DNA of 64,000 nt from Isoetes taiwanensis (taxonomy: Eukaryota; Streptophyta; Lycopodiopsida; Isoetales; Isoetaceae). The translations under genes were made by a program, and so were the position numbers. Of the stretch, positions 36,401 to 47,689 are shown in pieces. Every line of letters begins with the position of its first letter. Position 1 is the first letter of the stretch. The notes beneath the pieces are model-generated. The model was not told the origin of the DNA and did no database searches. It saw nothing but the letters and a program-made list of their open reading frames with translations. Location: contig JAJEKV010000012.1 in NCBI GenBank assembly GCA_021234155.1, positions 4,715,789 to 4,779,788 on the forward strand. The letters are read 5' to 3'.

Positions 36401-37251
36401 CGTGTTTTGCAAGGTTTGTCCACGTTTCCTTGCTGGAAAGCATTTGCATGGGATGGCGAAGCAGACAGGTGATTTTCATGATAAATTCCATTCTTATCAT
36501 TTGCCTTTGTTGTCTTTAATCTTGGTCGGCCCCGTGATCTTTTCACTGCCGGTGCTTTTTCTGGCAATAGCGTTGTTCCATCCACTCTAGGATGTTCCAA
36601 CTCAGCATACAAAACATTTTCAACTGCCCCTTCAGACTTCAAAGCAGCAGGTTCAAATCCTTCACAATTTTCTTGCTCTTGTGTGCTTGTGTCTTCCCTA
36701 TCATTCTCTCTTTTCCTTTTCCTCTCATCCTGGCGTTCTTCATATTTCAAACGAGTTTTTACATGCTTATTTTTCATATCATTTGTTTGCTTGGTTATGG
36801 CTTTGCTTCCACTATCATAAACTTCATTTCTTAAGTTTCTTTTGCCGTCAGAGCTGCATGTAGCCTCAGAAATACCATTCTCTTCATTGTCAACTTTGTC
36901 TCTTTCCTTGTCCTTGCCTTCAGCAGTAGTAATTGTTATATACTTCTTAGCATCCCGTGCACTAACGATAGCTGAGATTGCAGCGCCAACATCCTGCTTG
37001 TGTCTTTCAACAGTTTTTCTAGGGCGTCCACGCTGTCTTTTTAACGGAGAACCGCCATCTACCAGGATCTCCTGAAGCTCATGCAACTCTAGCTCTTCTC
37101 TATCACCATCATCATACTTTACCCGAAAGTAGCGTCTGGATTCATTATATGATAAGACTTTACCAAAAAAGTAACCAAAACCTGGAAAGAGCTTTTTGAC
37201 CATCCGGCCAACAAGCTGCTTCTCACTGTCTTCTTTTCCTTCTTCCTCCAT
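30443..37251 (-). pseudogene. PTM-like Tudor/DDT/PHD-finger gene, probably recently inactivated
   Basis: Plant PTM-type proteins are chromatin-reading transcription regulators; Arabidopsis PTM links chloroplast signals to nuclear genes. The ATG is at 37251. Exon 1 has a Tudor/Agenet-like segment (GRMVKKLFPGFGYFFGKV) and two RGRPR AT-hooks. A join near 36370/36300 is uncertain. The DDT domain (LLADLFGVYTFLRSFSW) ends at 35833. Exon 35681-34991 has the first PHD (CVLCGMHGSLICCDGC). Next come 34898-33371 (KEKCGWCSGC), 33258-32956, 32783-32656, 32585-32052, an 8-nt microexon (31779-31786), 31691 leftward, an exon ending 31160 with a second PHD, and 31087-30443 (SFTELLASEDD). Lesions: 1-bp shift near 35080, TAA at 33109-33111, shift near 32715, 2-bp loss near 31165 removing a PHD cysteine, and 1-bp loss at 30985-30988. 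Splice sites remain good. Assembly error is the alternative. Confidence 0.8.
31779..31786 (-). other. 8-nt microexon of PTM-like gene
   Basis: On the minus strand ATGCAAAG is framed by acag before and gtataac after. It joins exon 32585-32052 (ending in phase 2, ...GCG AG) to the exon starting at 31691. Together they encode A-R-C-K-G-T-F-H-K-H-C, restoring a C-x3-G..H-x2-C zinc-binding spacing known from PTM proteins. Without it the downstream frame is wrong. Confidence 0.65.
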
Positions 37252-38879
37252 GTCGTGAGAAACTTCTAATCGACAGGAGGCAAAGACCTTTCACAATAGA
37301 CACAACCTTGCTATAGCCACATTACTTGTGATGCATACTTCAGAGCCAAGACATTGACTCAAATTACTTCACCAGGACTTCTTGGGCCCATTAGTCAGTG
37401 AGAACGGGAACCAGCAGCCAGCTTGCTTGCTCTATCCTCCATGTGAAATACGCTTAAGGTGTAGATCTTTTTGTTGTGCCTATCAAACAAGTATTGCCAT
37501 GCAAAATTTTCACAGAAAAAGAGCCCTGACGACCTTCAAGCTGAAAAGCGCATGCGTTCACAAAAGATCTCCACTAATGCGAGACTCGGAATTGGAGTCT
37601 GAGAATTGTATGTCTTTTATCCAAAACCAAACGACATTCTAAATCTATAAAACCACAAAAGGCAGCCAGTTTAGGGCGAAACATACTGAACTGTTTGCGA
37701 CCAGAAAAGAAGAGGAGGGGTAACCTAAAATCGCCATCTCCAAATTGGCTCCAAAAAAGGCGTACCAAGAAGTAAACTGCAGCCTTCAACTGTCTGGAGG
37801 ATTGAGGAAGTCCGGCGGCGAAGAGGAGATGCACATCTCAGTAAAAGAAAGTCCGCATGAAATAAAAGAATACGAAAGGAGGAGTGTGAAGGGGAATTTT
37901 ACCCTGTTCTAACCTAAGTCTAAACGGACCCGTAGGAAAAAAAAAAGGGTCCAGACCATGGCGGGAAATTATGAATATATTACATCTGTTGTTCATTATC
38001 CTCGGATATTAGAGGATTATTCAATTGCGTTAACGGCCAAAGATTGTGCCTACTTATTTTAACTTGGAAACCCTAAAATTTACTCCTTGCACATTGTGTG
38101 ATGTTATTGATCATGTTACAAATGTTGTCTCATATGTAGAAGCGTATTTAAGACCGAAAATGGAACTCCCCTTGGCGCGAGTTCATGATTAAAGTCAGAT
38201 TCACTTCTCTTGATAGGACAACCAAACAAAATTAGGTTGGAAAAATGTGACAAAACTTTTGAATGTGATATCAATAAACAGTCTCATGATATTTTTTGCA
38301 TGATTCTACAAATTGCAATGGAAGTAACTAGGTGGAATCTTATCAAAAGTCTTTGAAGTTTGGTAATTAAAGTGAATAATAGAAAGTTGTTGATCGTTGG
38401 TGTATCTACCTTCATAATAAAAGCTTATGGTGGATCGAATATGGTACTCATGTTGCTATTGCAAGATCCTTAAATGAGGTCTTTAAAAGGTGACATATGG
38501 TAGCAAGGAATTTCTAAGCAAGCATGTACAAATAATAACATGATTGGAATGTGTCTTTTTTATGGTAGGCATGTGTTATTGTATACTTATACCACGTATG
38601 AAACATTGCGCATCATTGGTGGGCTTACTTCAAAACCTTAAAAGATAGCTCGGTCATGTATCCTAGCTCTTAAACTTTCATTTTTTCATGGAACATTTAT
38701 CTAGTCATGTTTGATGAGATGAGAGATAGCAAATGGCATAGAAAAAAACTATTATGGGATGTAGTCTATATGCGCAAAGCACATGATTTTGGACTAAGGA
38801 ATAAAAACAGAGATGTTTAATATGACTATAACATCAGCAATGCTATCTGGGTAGAATTATGTAGTGTGCCAGCTTAACG
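37252..38879. other. 5' flank of PTM-like gene and spacer
   Basis: Non-coding. 37252-37900 should hold the 5' UTR and promoter of the PTM-like gene; no box was clear. 37920-38880 is AT-rich with no recognisable gene. Confidence 0.45.
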
Positions 38880-38965
38880 TGCGTCAGAGCATCTGCATCC
38901 CAGAGCTTGCGAAGGAAAGTAGCATCTAGGTACAACTTTAGTGCATTGTGATCCTTCTTTGTCCA
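38880..38965. mobile_element. Short fragment related to the stem-loop LINE
   Basis: The plus strand reads gcatctgcatcccagagctt, then gcgaaggaaagtagcatc. This parallels ggcatcccaaagcttgctaa, then ggaagcaagcatcaaag, at 15100-15140 in LINE copy B. It is only about 85 bases and diverged; it may belong to a sister family. Confidence 0.4.
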
Positions 38966-40345
38966 TAGATGTACGCATCTGTTTGCCTGTATACCCCAGC
39001 GTGAGAACCACTAGAGCAATCCTTTAAGATTAATTGACAAAGATAAAAAAAAATAGCATTTTGCACAAAATAAAGAATTTGATCTCAAATGTTAATTTGT
39101 ACATATCTTATAGTGTGTTGTCTTTGTTTATATGGGAGATGATTTTATGGTCAGGCGTCGTCGGGCTTTAAGAACCTATACAAATTTGTATTTTAATGCT
39201 AAGACAACAATCATTTTAGAAATAGAACTATCTGCTCCATCTATCACCTCAAACGAATTTGTAACAAGTGCTCGGCATTGGCATAAATACGGGTAGAAGT
39301 TATTAAATACATGTGTGCATGTTTTAGACAGATATTGCTCTAAGTTATCAACTACGATCCTGCACATACCGGATTGTACAGGCAATACTTGACACTTATT
39401 AGAAGCATAGGTTTATGAATAAATATGTTCCCTCAAGGGAAACAAAAACATTTGGGGTTACCTTACATGATGTAGCAGCCTTATTTGCCGCCTCGTCTTC
39501 CCTGGCCTTGTCCTCCCTGGCTGTGCAAGGAATTTTTTCCTTGAAGATGGACTCGGCTATAGAAGCACTTTAAAACATCACAATGAAAATTGATCGACCA
39601 AGTTGCACGAAAACTTTGGAACTTGTTGATTATGTACAGAGCCCAAAAGCACGAAGTCCTAAAGCACAAATCACCGCAAGAAGATAAACTGTTCGTTCCA
39701 GCATGAACTCCAACAATAGATTTGAAATTAGCTTATAACGTAGACTTGGAATAAAAAAGATAACCGCAGCTCACCTAGACCATGAGGGGCCTACAAAAAG
39801 GAAGCACTGGCCAAGCGAGGATTGAAATCTGGTCTTTCCACCATGAACTTCAACAATCATATAGATTTGAAATTAGCTTACAATGTAGACTTGGCATAAA
39901 ACGACAAATCAAACTCACTTAGACTATCAAACTCGAGGGTTTTGCAGGATTTGTTAACGTATTTTTTTCACGATCTCCTATACCGATTCACATTGGCATG
40001 TTGCCAATCTTTGAACAAAACTTTGTTGCCACTCCATTGACTCCATTAACGTAAAAAATTCTCTCTAAGAATACTATCATGCCATTATGGAGGAATATAG
40101 AAATTCTGAGCATTATCACAAAGTTAAACAAAGAAGAGCTTGCTTATCAAACCATATATAATCATACATCCAATTTTTATTTTTTATTTTTTCATAGCTA
40201 ATTTTTTTCGGTTCTGCTGCCTCAGGCAAGGCCGACACGTGTAAATATTTTGGGTGTCACTTTCTTCGACTGCAAGCAAGCCCTGAATTATGAACAAAAT
40301 AAATATAATGACATTTGTGTGATACATTGCAGATTCGCAATGGTC
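38966..40345. other. Non-coding spacer with a diverged duplication
   Basis: Two diverged copies, spaced by about 147 bp, of a segment with accatgaactccaacaat...agatttgaaattagcttacaa.gtagacttgg.ataaaa (about 39690-39770 and 39838-39905). Near 39261-39285 lies gtaacaagtgctcggcattg followed by gcataaatac. It resembles the Helitron end at 7986-8017 but has lost the CTAG and a full hairpin. No gene seen. Confidence 0.45.
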
Positions 40346-41184
40346 TGTGAAGATTTGGTGTTCTCCGCACAATCTAAGTGCGGCTTTGCAGGTGACGTGT
40401 AGTCAACACAGAAAATCTTGCACCACCATCGTCGGATTGCAAAGAGAGGAAAACTTGCACCGCCATAGCCAAGGCCCATCGAGCTCATGTGCCCTTGGTC
40501 CTGTGCGGATGGCGTTTTGCTTAAGCTCCCACAGATCAACTACATTGCCTGGAGGAGCCTCCTCATTTGAAGCTGTTGCAAATTTTTCTTACTGGCTCTA
40601 CCAAGCCCTAAAGCCCTAAATGGCAAGCTTCAGAGCTGTTAGAGTTTGCCGCATCCCATTCCAAGACATGTTGCATCTTGAGAGGCCGAAAAGGGAGATG
40701 ATTTTACAAATTTGTAGCCGATTTCATCAGTCCCAAGTTCTTTCTGTATTTGGTTGTAGATCTCACAAAAATATAGCATTTGGCCGTTGCATTTATCTGC
40801 TCAACACAGGGGCTCAGAAACTGCTTGCATGATGGCAAAAATGCAAAAGAATCTCTTAAAGAATAGCTTCTGCTTAATGCAATATAGGACCACGATTTAT
40901 CAAATGAAAGCGCATAATGCGGGGAGCCACAATATTTAGGTTAGATGTCATGTTAAGAGTAGGCTTTGAATATAGCTGAATACGGTTAAAATTAAAAGTA
41001 GGCTTGGAATGGGTCTGTTTAAAGATGGATGCTAAAAAGAGAACGAATTAAGACAGGTTGTATTAAAACTTGATTCAGTGTGGTCTTGGAGGGCTGATGA
41101 ATACTAGGGACAAATTGGAGATTCAGTATTAGGAGGCAAGTTAGTAGTGATTTGAGGATAATAAACTATGCTATTAGTGCTATG
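40346..41184. other. Unassigned sequence
   Basis: Slightly more GC-rich, with two short open plus-strand frames (40347-40619 and 40620-40832). They have no recognisable motif and no conserved pattern. They may be chance, or part of a decayed gene. Confidence 0.3.
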
Positions 41185-41262
41185 TAGGGAGCAGGACAGA
41201 TGGAGGATATGACAATGGGTTTAGACTAGGGAGCAGGACAGATGGAGGATATGACAATGGGT
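41185..41262. repeat. 42-bp tandem duplication
   Basis: tagggagcaggacagatgga plus ggatatgacaatgggt at 41185-41220 recurs at 41227-41262, a period of 42 bp with no mismatch in the shared 36 bases. Confidence 0.85.
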
Positions 41263-42185
41263 GGAAATGTAAATGCTCTATGGGTGCTATATATAATAGG
41301 TTCAGGGCAGGTAGTAAATAAGGAATGGGGAAGTCTAGTTCTAAACTGGAATATCTGAGGGAAAAATAATAATTACAAAATAATATTATGGACTGGTTGT
41401 GCATGCAATTTGGTAGTGTTATTTTGATATTTGGTGGCTTCATTTATAAAAGAATTATCCGTTTGCATGCTTTATGCATGCTTTGGTAATCTGTGCACAT
41501 GCTTGATAAAGCCTAATACTTATTCCTGATGTACGCAACCTGATTTAGTGATGTTGCAGACTCTTACACAACACATTTTTTCTTTACTTAGTCGTATATA
41601 ATGTTCTGTGATGTGCTTGGGATTGCTCTGTGGCTCAGATAGCATGCTATGTTTGAAACGGATCAAATGTATAACATATTCTCCGTCTCATATGGAACTG
41701 GTAAATAAATTGTGATGATCTACAGGTTGTACATTAAATCAATAGATGACTTGAACAGATGTTGTTGATCAGCTAGTTCTTGTGCCTGATTGGTTGAGGC
41801 CTTTTCCCTGTTTCCTTTTTTCGTATGTGTATATAGATCATGTGCCTTGGGTTTAATGGACAAAGGGACATGTTTCACCATTTTATCTTCTGAAAACTCA
41901 TTTATGTTGAAACTTGTGAGCCAGCATATATCGGAATAAATGTGTATAGAAGTAAATTATAGCACACTTGATATTGATATTTAATTGGTTGATATTGCAG
42001 TGTTATTGTTGTTTTTATTGCCTTCAATGGCATGCACAAACTCCTACAATGATGATGATAATTATATATGTTAATTTATATTGAAACTTGTGAGCAAACA
42101 TTGGTAACATTGGTAACAGGTGTGACCAAATGCAAGAGACTAATCCCGAAAAAGTATGGCACAACATTTGTAAAGAGGGGGACAA
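41263..42185. other. Non-coding AT-rich spacer
   Basis: No gene, repeat array or regulatory site could be supported here. Confidence 0.4.
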
Positions 42186-42258
42186 ATTGTAAGAGACTGG
42201 TGTTGAAATAGTTGACATTAATGTAAGAGATTAGTGTTGAACTAGTTGACATTTAATA
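42186..42258. repeat. About 35-bp tandem repeat, two diverged copies
   Basis: gtaagagactggtgttgaaa plus tagttgacattaat is followed by gtaagagattagtgttgaac plus tagttgacatttaat. A more diverged copy starting gcaagagactaatcccgaaa lies just before, near 42130. Confidence 0.7.
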
Positions 42259-42304
42259 TAACATTGGTAACAAGGTCGATAAAGATAAGATAAGATAAGA
42301 GAAA

Positions 42305-42333
42305 CTAGAAACGTGTGCCCGGCGATGCCGGGC
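42305..42333 (-). mobile_element. Helitron 3' terminus (second)
   Basis: Minus strand: hairpin with 7-bp arms (42317-42323 and 42327-42333, 3-base loop), 8 bases, CTAG (42305-42308), then T. The layout and spacing match 7982-8010. The left flank is the AT-rich (GATAA)n run at 42283-42298. The body would extend to the right and contains no recognised gene, so it is non-autonomous. The 5' end was not located. Confidence 0.65.
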
Positions 42334-43240
42334 ATTATTCATGGACATGAAGTGGGTAGACGAGAGTTTGTAAGTTGAAAGAATGTTGTAAATTTAATCC
42401 TGCCTTAGACGGAAATGAGTGCTAAGATGTGAATGGTACTTTGCCCTACTGTAATGCCAATAACATTGCTCATTTAAAGGAACATTGCAATAAAATGTAT
42501 CAAAACCATCCTTCCTTGTCACTGCCCCACAATGATGGCATCTGCTGTTCATTGCCCCCACAAACATTTCAACACACATTTCTTAGATAGGCATATACTA
42601 TTGGCATTCTAAAATAATCACCTGCTACGGTGGAACTCTAATTAGAGTGTCTACATACTCTTTGTCTCAACATGCCATCAATGGCAAAAACAGAGGCCAT
42701 TGACCCAAGGGATGGATGGCGAATAGGAAAGTTTCAAGAGTTCCTTAAGAAAAGCTTTCATGCCATTCAACAAAAATATTCCCACCCCAATGTGTGTAGA
42801 TTGCTCATTGAGATTGAGAATAGCTGCAAAAGGGCTTAGAGATCATAATAATAGAAAATACATAGACCGACATAGAAAGTTTGAAATTCAATTGGTATGC
42901 AAAACTCAAAAGAATATCACAAACTATAGCACAAATAAATAAGATAGCCCGCTTTTGTGTATAAATTGCAATAGGCCTCTGCCACAACTAAATGATGGGA
43001 AGAAGTTAAGTCCAATCTTAATGCAATTTTTTCCATGTGTTATAGCAATTTAATTCGAACCTTAATGCAATAATTTTCTATGTGTATGATGTAGAGAATA
43101 TCTAGCATTACAATTGATGTTCTCTTAGAGTCATAGACTGCATAAACAACTTTGCTATATATGATCTAGTTGTTGACACATGTTACACTACGTTATTAAT
43201 TTTGAAAGGAGGCCAAGCTAGGAATTTATCATAATACCTC
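42334..43240. other. Non-coding, possible Helitron body
   Basis: AT-rich with no gene recognised. Part of it may be the interior of the Helitron ending at 42305. Confidence 0.35.
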
Positions 43241-43490
43241 TTGTGTTCAAGACTATTGCACGCTTGTTCTTTAATGTCGGCAATGTGGAACGATATTCAC
43301 CAAGGACGCCAAGAGAGAAATTTACCATAATGCCTCATGTTCAAGACTATTGCACCCCATGTTCTTTAATGTATGCAATGTGGAATGATATTCACACGAT
43401 TAAAGCATCCAGCATTCTATGTCCTTTAGTATTAGAAACTCAGAATGATAATCATACAACCAGAACATCCATGCACTTTGCGCCATGAGA
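43241..43490. repeat. Diverged tandem repeat, about 90-bp unit
   Basis: tgttcaagactattgcac, ttgttctttaatgt and aatgtggaa.gatattcac recur at about 43241-43305 and 43335-43400. A third, weaker copy with tgtcctttagtatt and agaatgataatcat lies at about 43420-43460. Confidence 0.6.
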
Positions 43491-44445
43491 AACAAACCAT
43501 GCTTTGAATAATTGATATGCGCCATATGAAAACTGAACAGTCAATGTGCTCTGTGGTAAGGCAAGCATTGGACACCATTGTAGCATTGATAGCAAGTATA
43601 TAAGGCATTAAATTTTGTAATTTACGGAGCTAAAGGATCACATGGAGATGGTAGGGACTTAGTGTTATGAAATTAAATATCTTGTTTTCTGTTTAAGTCA
43701 GTACATTCTATTATTTTGGTAGAAAAATTGCAAAGCTACATGCTTATAACCATCAAGAAGTAGTTTTAACGTTGTGACAATCCTCGCATTTGTTTAGAGT
43801 CAATGTTAGATCAGCATCATTTATGTTAAAGCCATCCATGCAAAGAGTATAAAACACGTAAAGAACCAACCATAGTTCTATTTTGTATGTTTGCCCTTAG
43901 AAATTATAGACCCAATAAAATATCTCCTGTAGTTTTAGAAAAATTGCAGACATCATGGAGTCAGGATGCACATTTTCAGAATTCCTTGTATTTTCCTGTA
44001 AATATTTATGGAGAAAACTGAGAAATGCAACAAACGATAAGCATTTTGCAATTTCCATAAAAAGTTAGTATTATCCATAGAAAGTTAAAGATGTTTATTC
44101 TGGCATACTTTGCAATGACAGTGTATTTACATAAGGTTTCTTGAACTGAGCTGGACAAGTGAGTCTGGTGCTGCATACAAACCAGTTTAATGGAGTCCAG
44201 ATAAATATCAAGAGAATAGAAGCTTATTCCATAAAAACCAACAACAAACCAATAAATATATGGACATGGAAGGTTAAGATGGCCAAGCAATTACTGAAAG
44301 GTATGATCTCGTTTACAGCTACACGAACAGTTATAACACTCAAGTAAAATCTTTCAAGTCATTGGCTGCATTTATCTTCGTGCTACAACAGACTAACCTC
44401 GATAAGTGCGCTGATTTACTTGCTTGCTGTAGATGCACATAGATT
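43491..44445. other. Non-coding AT-rich spacer
   Basis: Nothing recognisable in either strand. Confidence 0.4.
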
Positions 44446-44664
44446 CTATTTTTTCTTGTAAGCTCGCCTGAATTGATGGTCCTCGCCATCAAAGATGCAT
44501 GCAGTGTCCCCTCTAGGCTTTTCTAGTACAAAAATGATCTTGGTTTCAAACTGCATGCAAGCAAGATGTTTTCCTCTGCCATATCTGCTAATTGTGTAGC
44601 AATTTTGAGGATGGCTTTGAGAGTCGCAGTCATGGTTGTAGCTTCGTAACATTTGCCGAATCCT
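44446..44664 (-). other. Exon-like segment, unrecognised gene
   Basis: On the minus strand a splice acceptor, tcatattgcag, precedes 219 open bases. One frame gives 72 residues including YNHDCDSQSHPQNCYTISRY and ending FRRAYKKK at a stop. Another frame gives a helical 45-residue peptide ending PRSFLY. No family was recognised in either. It may be the last exon of a minus-strand gene whose other pieces are near 50620 and 51155-51306. Confidence 0.35.
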
Positions 44665-44665
44665 G

Positions 44666-44763
44666 CAATATGAAAGCAGTTTGCACATGAATTTGAATGC
44701 ATTCAATCCAGGAACAATATGAAAGCAGTTTGCACATGAATTTGAATGCATTCAATCCAGGAA
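44666..44763. repeat. Perfect 49-bp tandem duplication
   Basis: 44666-44714 is repeated exactly at 44715-44763; the unit starts caatatgaaagcagtttgca and ends caatccaggaa. The duplicated piece contains the splice-acceptor-like atattgcag (minus) of the exon-like segment, so the acceptor region may have been doubled. Confidence 0.9.
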
Positions 44764-45922
44764 CAACAGAGTTTATCCTAAACACAGAGTTTACTATAAA
44801 TCCTCCTCCTGAGATATGATAAGAGTCCAGAGTATGGTTTATGCTAATGGAAGTCTCAAGTAAATAAACTGTTTGAGTAAATCAATGGCCTGCTTGAGTA
44901 GATAAATTAATAAAAATCAGAGCTCCTTTTTAGTGCATAAATTGGTAGGTGCACAAATTGGTAACATGCTTCATCTTTAAAAACATCATGAATTTACTCA
45001 TTTATCCATGATCTGATTCCATGACATCGGCCAAGCTAAGTATGACATTCATAAGATGCATAGTAAGAGATCCAATCTGCACTAAAATTCAATATAGTCT
45101 AATATAGAGAACTTATTTTTCCATTCTTGATAAGTCTGCAAGATAAATAATTAGTTGTGTAAGGTTAAATAGAGTAAATCAGATAAAAACCTAGAACCTT
45201 ACTTTAAACCCAAAGATAGATGTACTTTAAAAACCAGAATAGCAGCACGGTTTGAAATCACACCATGATAATGTATGTCTTGCAAAATATTTATTAAAAG
45301 TGAGAAATCCAGTTTAACTCCAGTTTAAATAAAAATATAAGGGCATTAGAATGAAGAATCACCATGAAGAAGCAAGCGCAATGTTGAAAACTCAAATTTG
45401 CCAAGCTCTTTGTTTTGAAATGACGTATGCATGTCATAAAGTTTTTACAATTGCCTTCATTTGGACATTGTATTTTAAGCAATATTGAGAAAGACGAATA
45501 TACCAGCATGTAATAGATGCTTAGATGTCGGCCCCTTCCTTACATAGCAAGACCTTAGTAGCCTTAAAATAAGAAGGATAAGGAAGCCTTATCTCTTGCC
45601 TGAAGATTTTGTAAGCTCTTCTCGATTCCAAAAGCCTGAAGAGAATAAATAAAAAAAAGAGCAACAAAATAGATGCCAAACACGCCTCTGCTAACCAGCA
45701 TAGCCCGTGATATTTGGCTTGCAAAATGTTGCAAGGAATTTGGATGCTCGATGCTGCCTTGTGAGTCAAGTTAGTCCTGCAACTCTTGATAATGTTTCAG
45801 AGCCAGTGCAAAATGGGGCACGGCCTTATTGTTCATCGCATAGATTCAAGAAGAGAAGAGACCAAGATCTTTGAAAAACTATTGGTGGCCGAATCAGTTC
45901 AGGCTGTCTCTGGCAGATCTTC
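44764..45922. other. Non-coding spacer
   Basis: Mostly AT-rich. 45521-45920 is more balanced and probably includes the 3' UTR of the small minus-strand gene at 45923-46186. No other gene recognised. Confidence 0.4.
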
Positions 45923-46186
45923 CTAAAGCCATAAATGCAGCCCAAACAATGTTATGAGTACAAAAAGAACCAGTGACATCAACTGCAATGGTGATTCAAG
46001 TTCGTCCCCTGCAAATTTTACATCAGATAGCAAAAAAAAAGAGAAAAAAAGAAGAAGATGAGAGGAACAAAGAAAAATGACACCTTGCACGAACTTGACA
46101 TTCCTAATCCGATGGATCAAAATATGGAGAGGAAAGAGATTTAGATCTGCACTTGGAGGAGCACCGAGAGCGGCAGATCCATCCAT
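45923..46186 (-). CDS. Candidate 62-residue tail-anchored membrane protein
   Basis: Two-exon reading frame on the minus strand. Exon 1 is 46186-46084 and exon 2 is 46008-45923. They are joined in phase 1 across a 75-nt intron (46083-46009) that starts GTGTCA, is very pyrimidine-rich and ends TTTGCAG. The sum is exactly 63 codons with a TAG stop. The protein starts MDGSAALGAPPSADLNL and has a basic segment HRIRNVKF. Its last 20 residues are strongly hydrophobic (LMSLVLFVLITLFGLHLWL), so it looks like a C-terminal membrane anchor with no lumenal tail. I do not recognise the family. The intron quality and exact frame closure argue for a real gene; the small size and lack of a known homologue argue caution. 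Confidence 0.45.
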   Translation of the reverse strand: MDGSAALGAPPSADLNLFPLHILIHRIRNVKFVQGVIFLCSSHLLLFFSFFLLSDVKFAGDELESPLQLMSLVLFVLITLFGLHLWL

Positions 46187-46371
46187 ATAATCATTTGCTG
46201 CCAAAGTCAAGAACGGAGGAAACCTAAAATTTGAACTTAGTATATTGAAAATAAAAATGTGCCGCAAGGGGAAAAATGTCCCGCAAGAAGGAGAGGAACG
46301 CCGCATGCGGCGTTACATGCGGCGTTCCGGCACAACTACCAACACCTTGCCTTTTTAAAAAAGAAGATGTT

Positions 46372-46392
46372 CGCGGCGGCCTGGCCGCCGCG
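46372..46392. repeat. GC-rich perfect palindrome
   Basis: 10-bp arms CGCGGCGGCC / GGCCGCCGCG around a single T, in otherwise AT-rich sequence 186 bp upstream of the small minus-strand gene. A nearby GC-rich patch at 46300-46330 has gccgcatgcggc. Confidence 0.8.
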
Positions 46393-47689
46393 ATAAATTT
46401 CTTGTATTTATAAATCTCCTACTCTACGAACTTGAATCTTGATAAATCATGATGAGCATATATACCATAGCTCTTGAGAATGTGAAGTACCACAATAGCA
46501 AAATAGCGCTGTTCTTGGAGATTGCAATACTAGATTGCAGAGAGCGTAACATATTCCACACACAGGTAAATGAAATTTGGGTCTAATTATCTTGCAAACT
46601 CGGGCGTAGCTACATATGCTAAGAACAAATGATCATATTACATTCCTACTGGACAATGCATCTTACAAATTGAGATGTAGCTACAAATAAGTTAAAAAAT
46701 TCAGCCAGGAAAGGGCAATTATGGGCAACAATTTCATGTACGGCAAATCCTTTAGTTGATATGCTCAAGGAAACATCTTGCAGAAGCAAACATAGAGAAA
46801 TAAGCATCGTACGAATTAAGATGCAAAGGTAGAAGATACAATCAGGGAAAAGGCAATTATGGACAACAATTTCATGAACGATGAATCCGTTAATTGATAT
46901 CCTCAAGGCAACATATTGCACAAGCAAATATAGAATAGAATAGAATAGAATTGTTTTTATCGTCCACGGAGACCAATCGGCCTATGGGACCCAATACAAA
47001 AAGCGCAGCAGTCACATTACTGGCCGGATTAAAAAACCCCCCGCCCCGAAGGGTTTTCGAGGAAACCGCGGGCGTTAATAAGACTGCCGACATCAATTAA
47101 ATGGTTGGCCCAGGGGCATATCGAGCCCCTCAAGTCCGGTACTTCACGAATGTATGATCCGGTGGCTTGCAGTCGGTGCCCGATTATCATGTGTAGCGGC
47201 TCATCGAGTCTAATCAAGCGAGCATAAGCGTGTCCGAGAATCCGATCATATCTTTGGGCAGCTCGGAAAGTGTGACACTCATCCTCAACGACTCCCCCTG
47301 GCGGCAAAGCGACAAACCCTATCGGACGTGGCTCCCCAATCCATCGACCTGTCTCAATCCGGAGATGGTGGGCACCTGTGCGAATGGAGGCGATATGCCT
47401 GCGCCTTTTCATGGGCAGATGTGAACGTAGGTAGCGCTGTTGGCCTCGTTCTAATGTGGGATTTATAATGCCGCTTGTAATGTCTTTGTTTTGACTTGCT
47501 CGAGCCACGGAATCCCAAAGCTTGTTTGGAGAAACAAGCATCAAGGTAACATCTCAGGTGTCACGATGCGCCTCTGTTTCTACGGATGCACATGTGCTCC
47601 GGACATTCCATCTAGTTAGCCATCGCACTCTTTTATCCTTCCAACAATTCTTGAGTCGTTGTGGTCCCATTGCCAATTGCATAATAAGT

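Noticed and set aside
46372-46392. Palindrome as a third Helitron 3' end
   Set aside because: No CTRR followed by T at the expected 8-12 bases on either strand.
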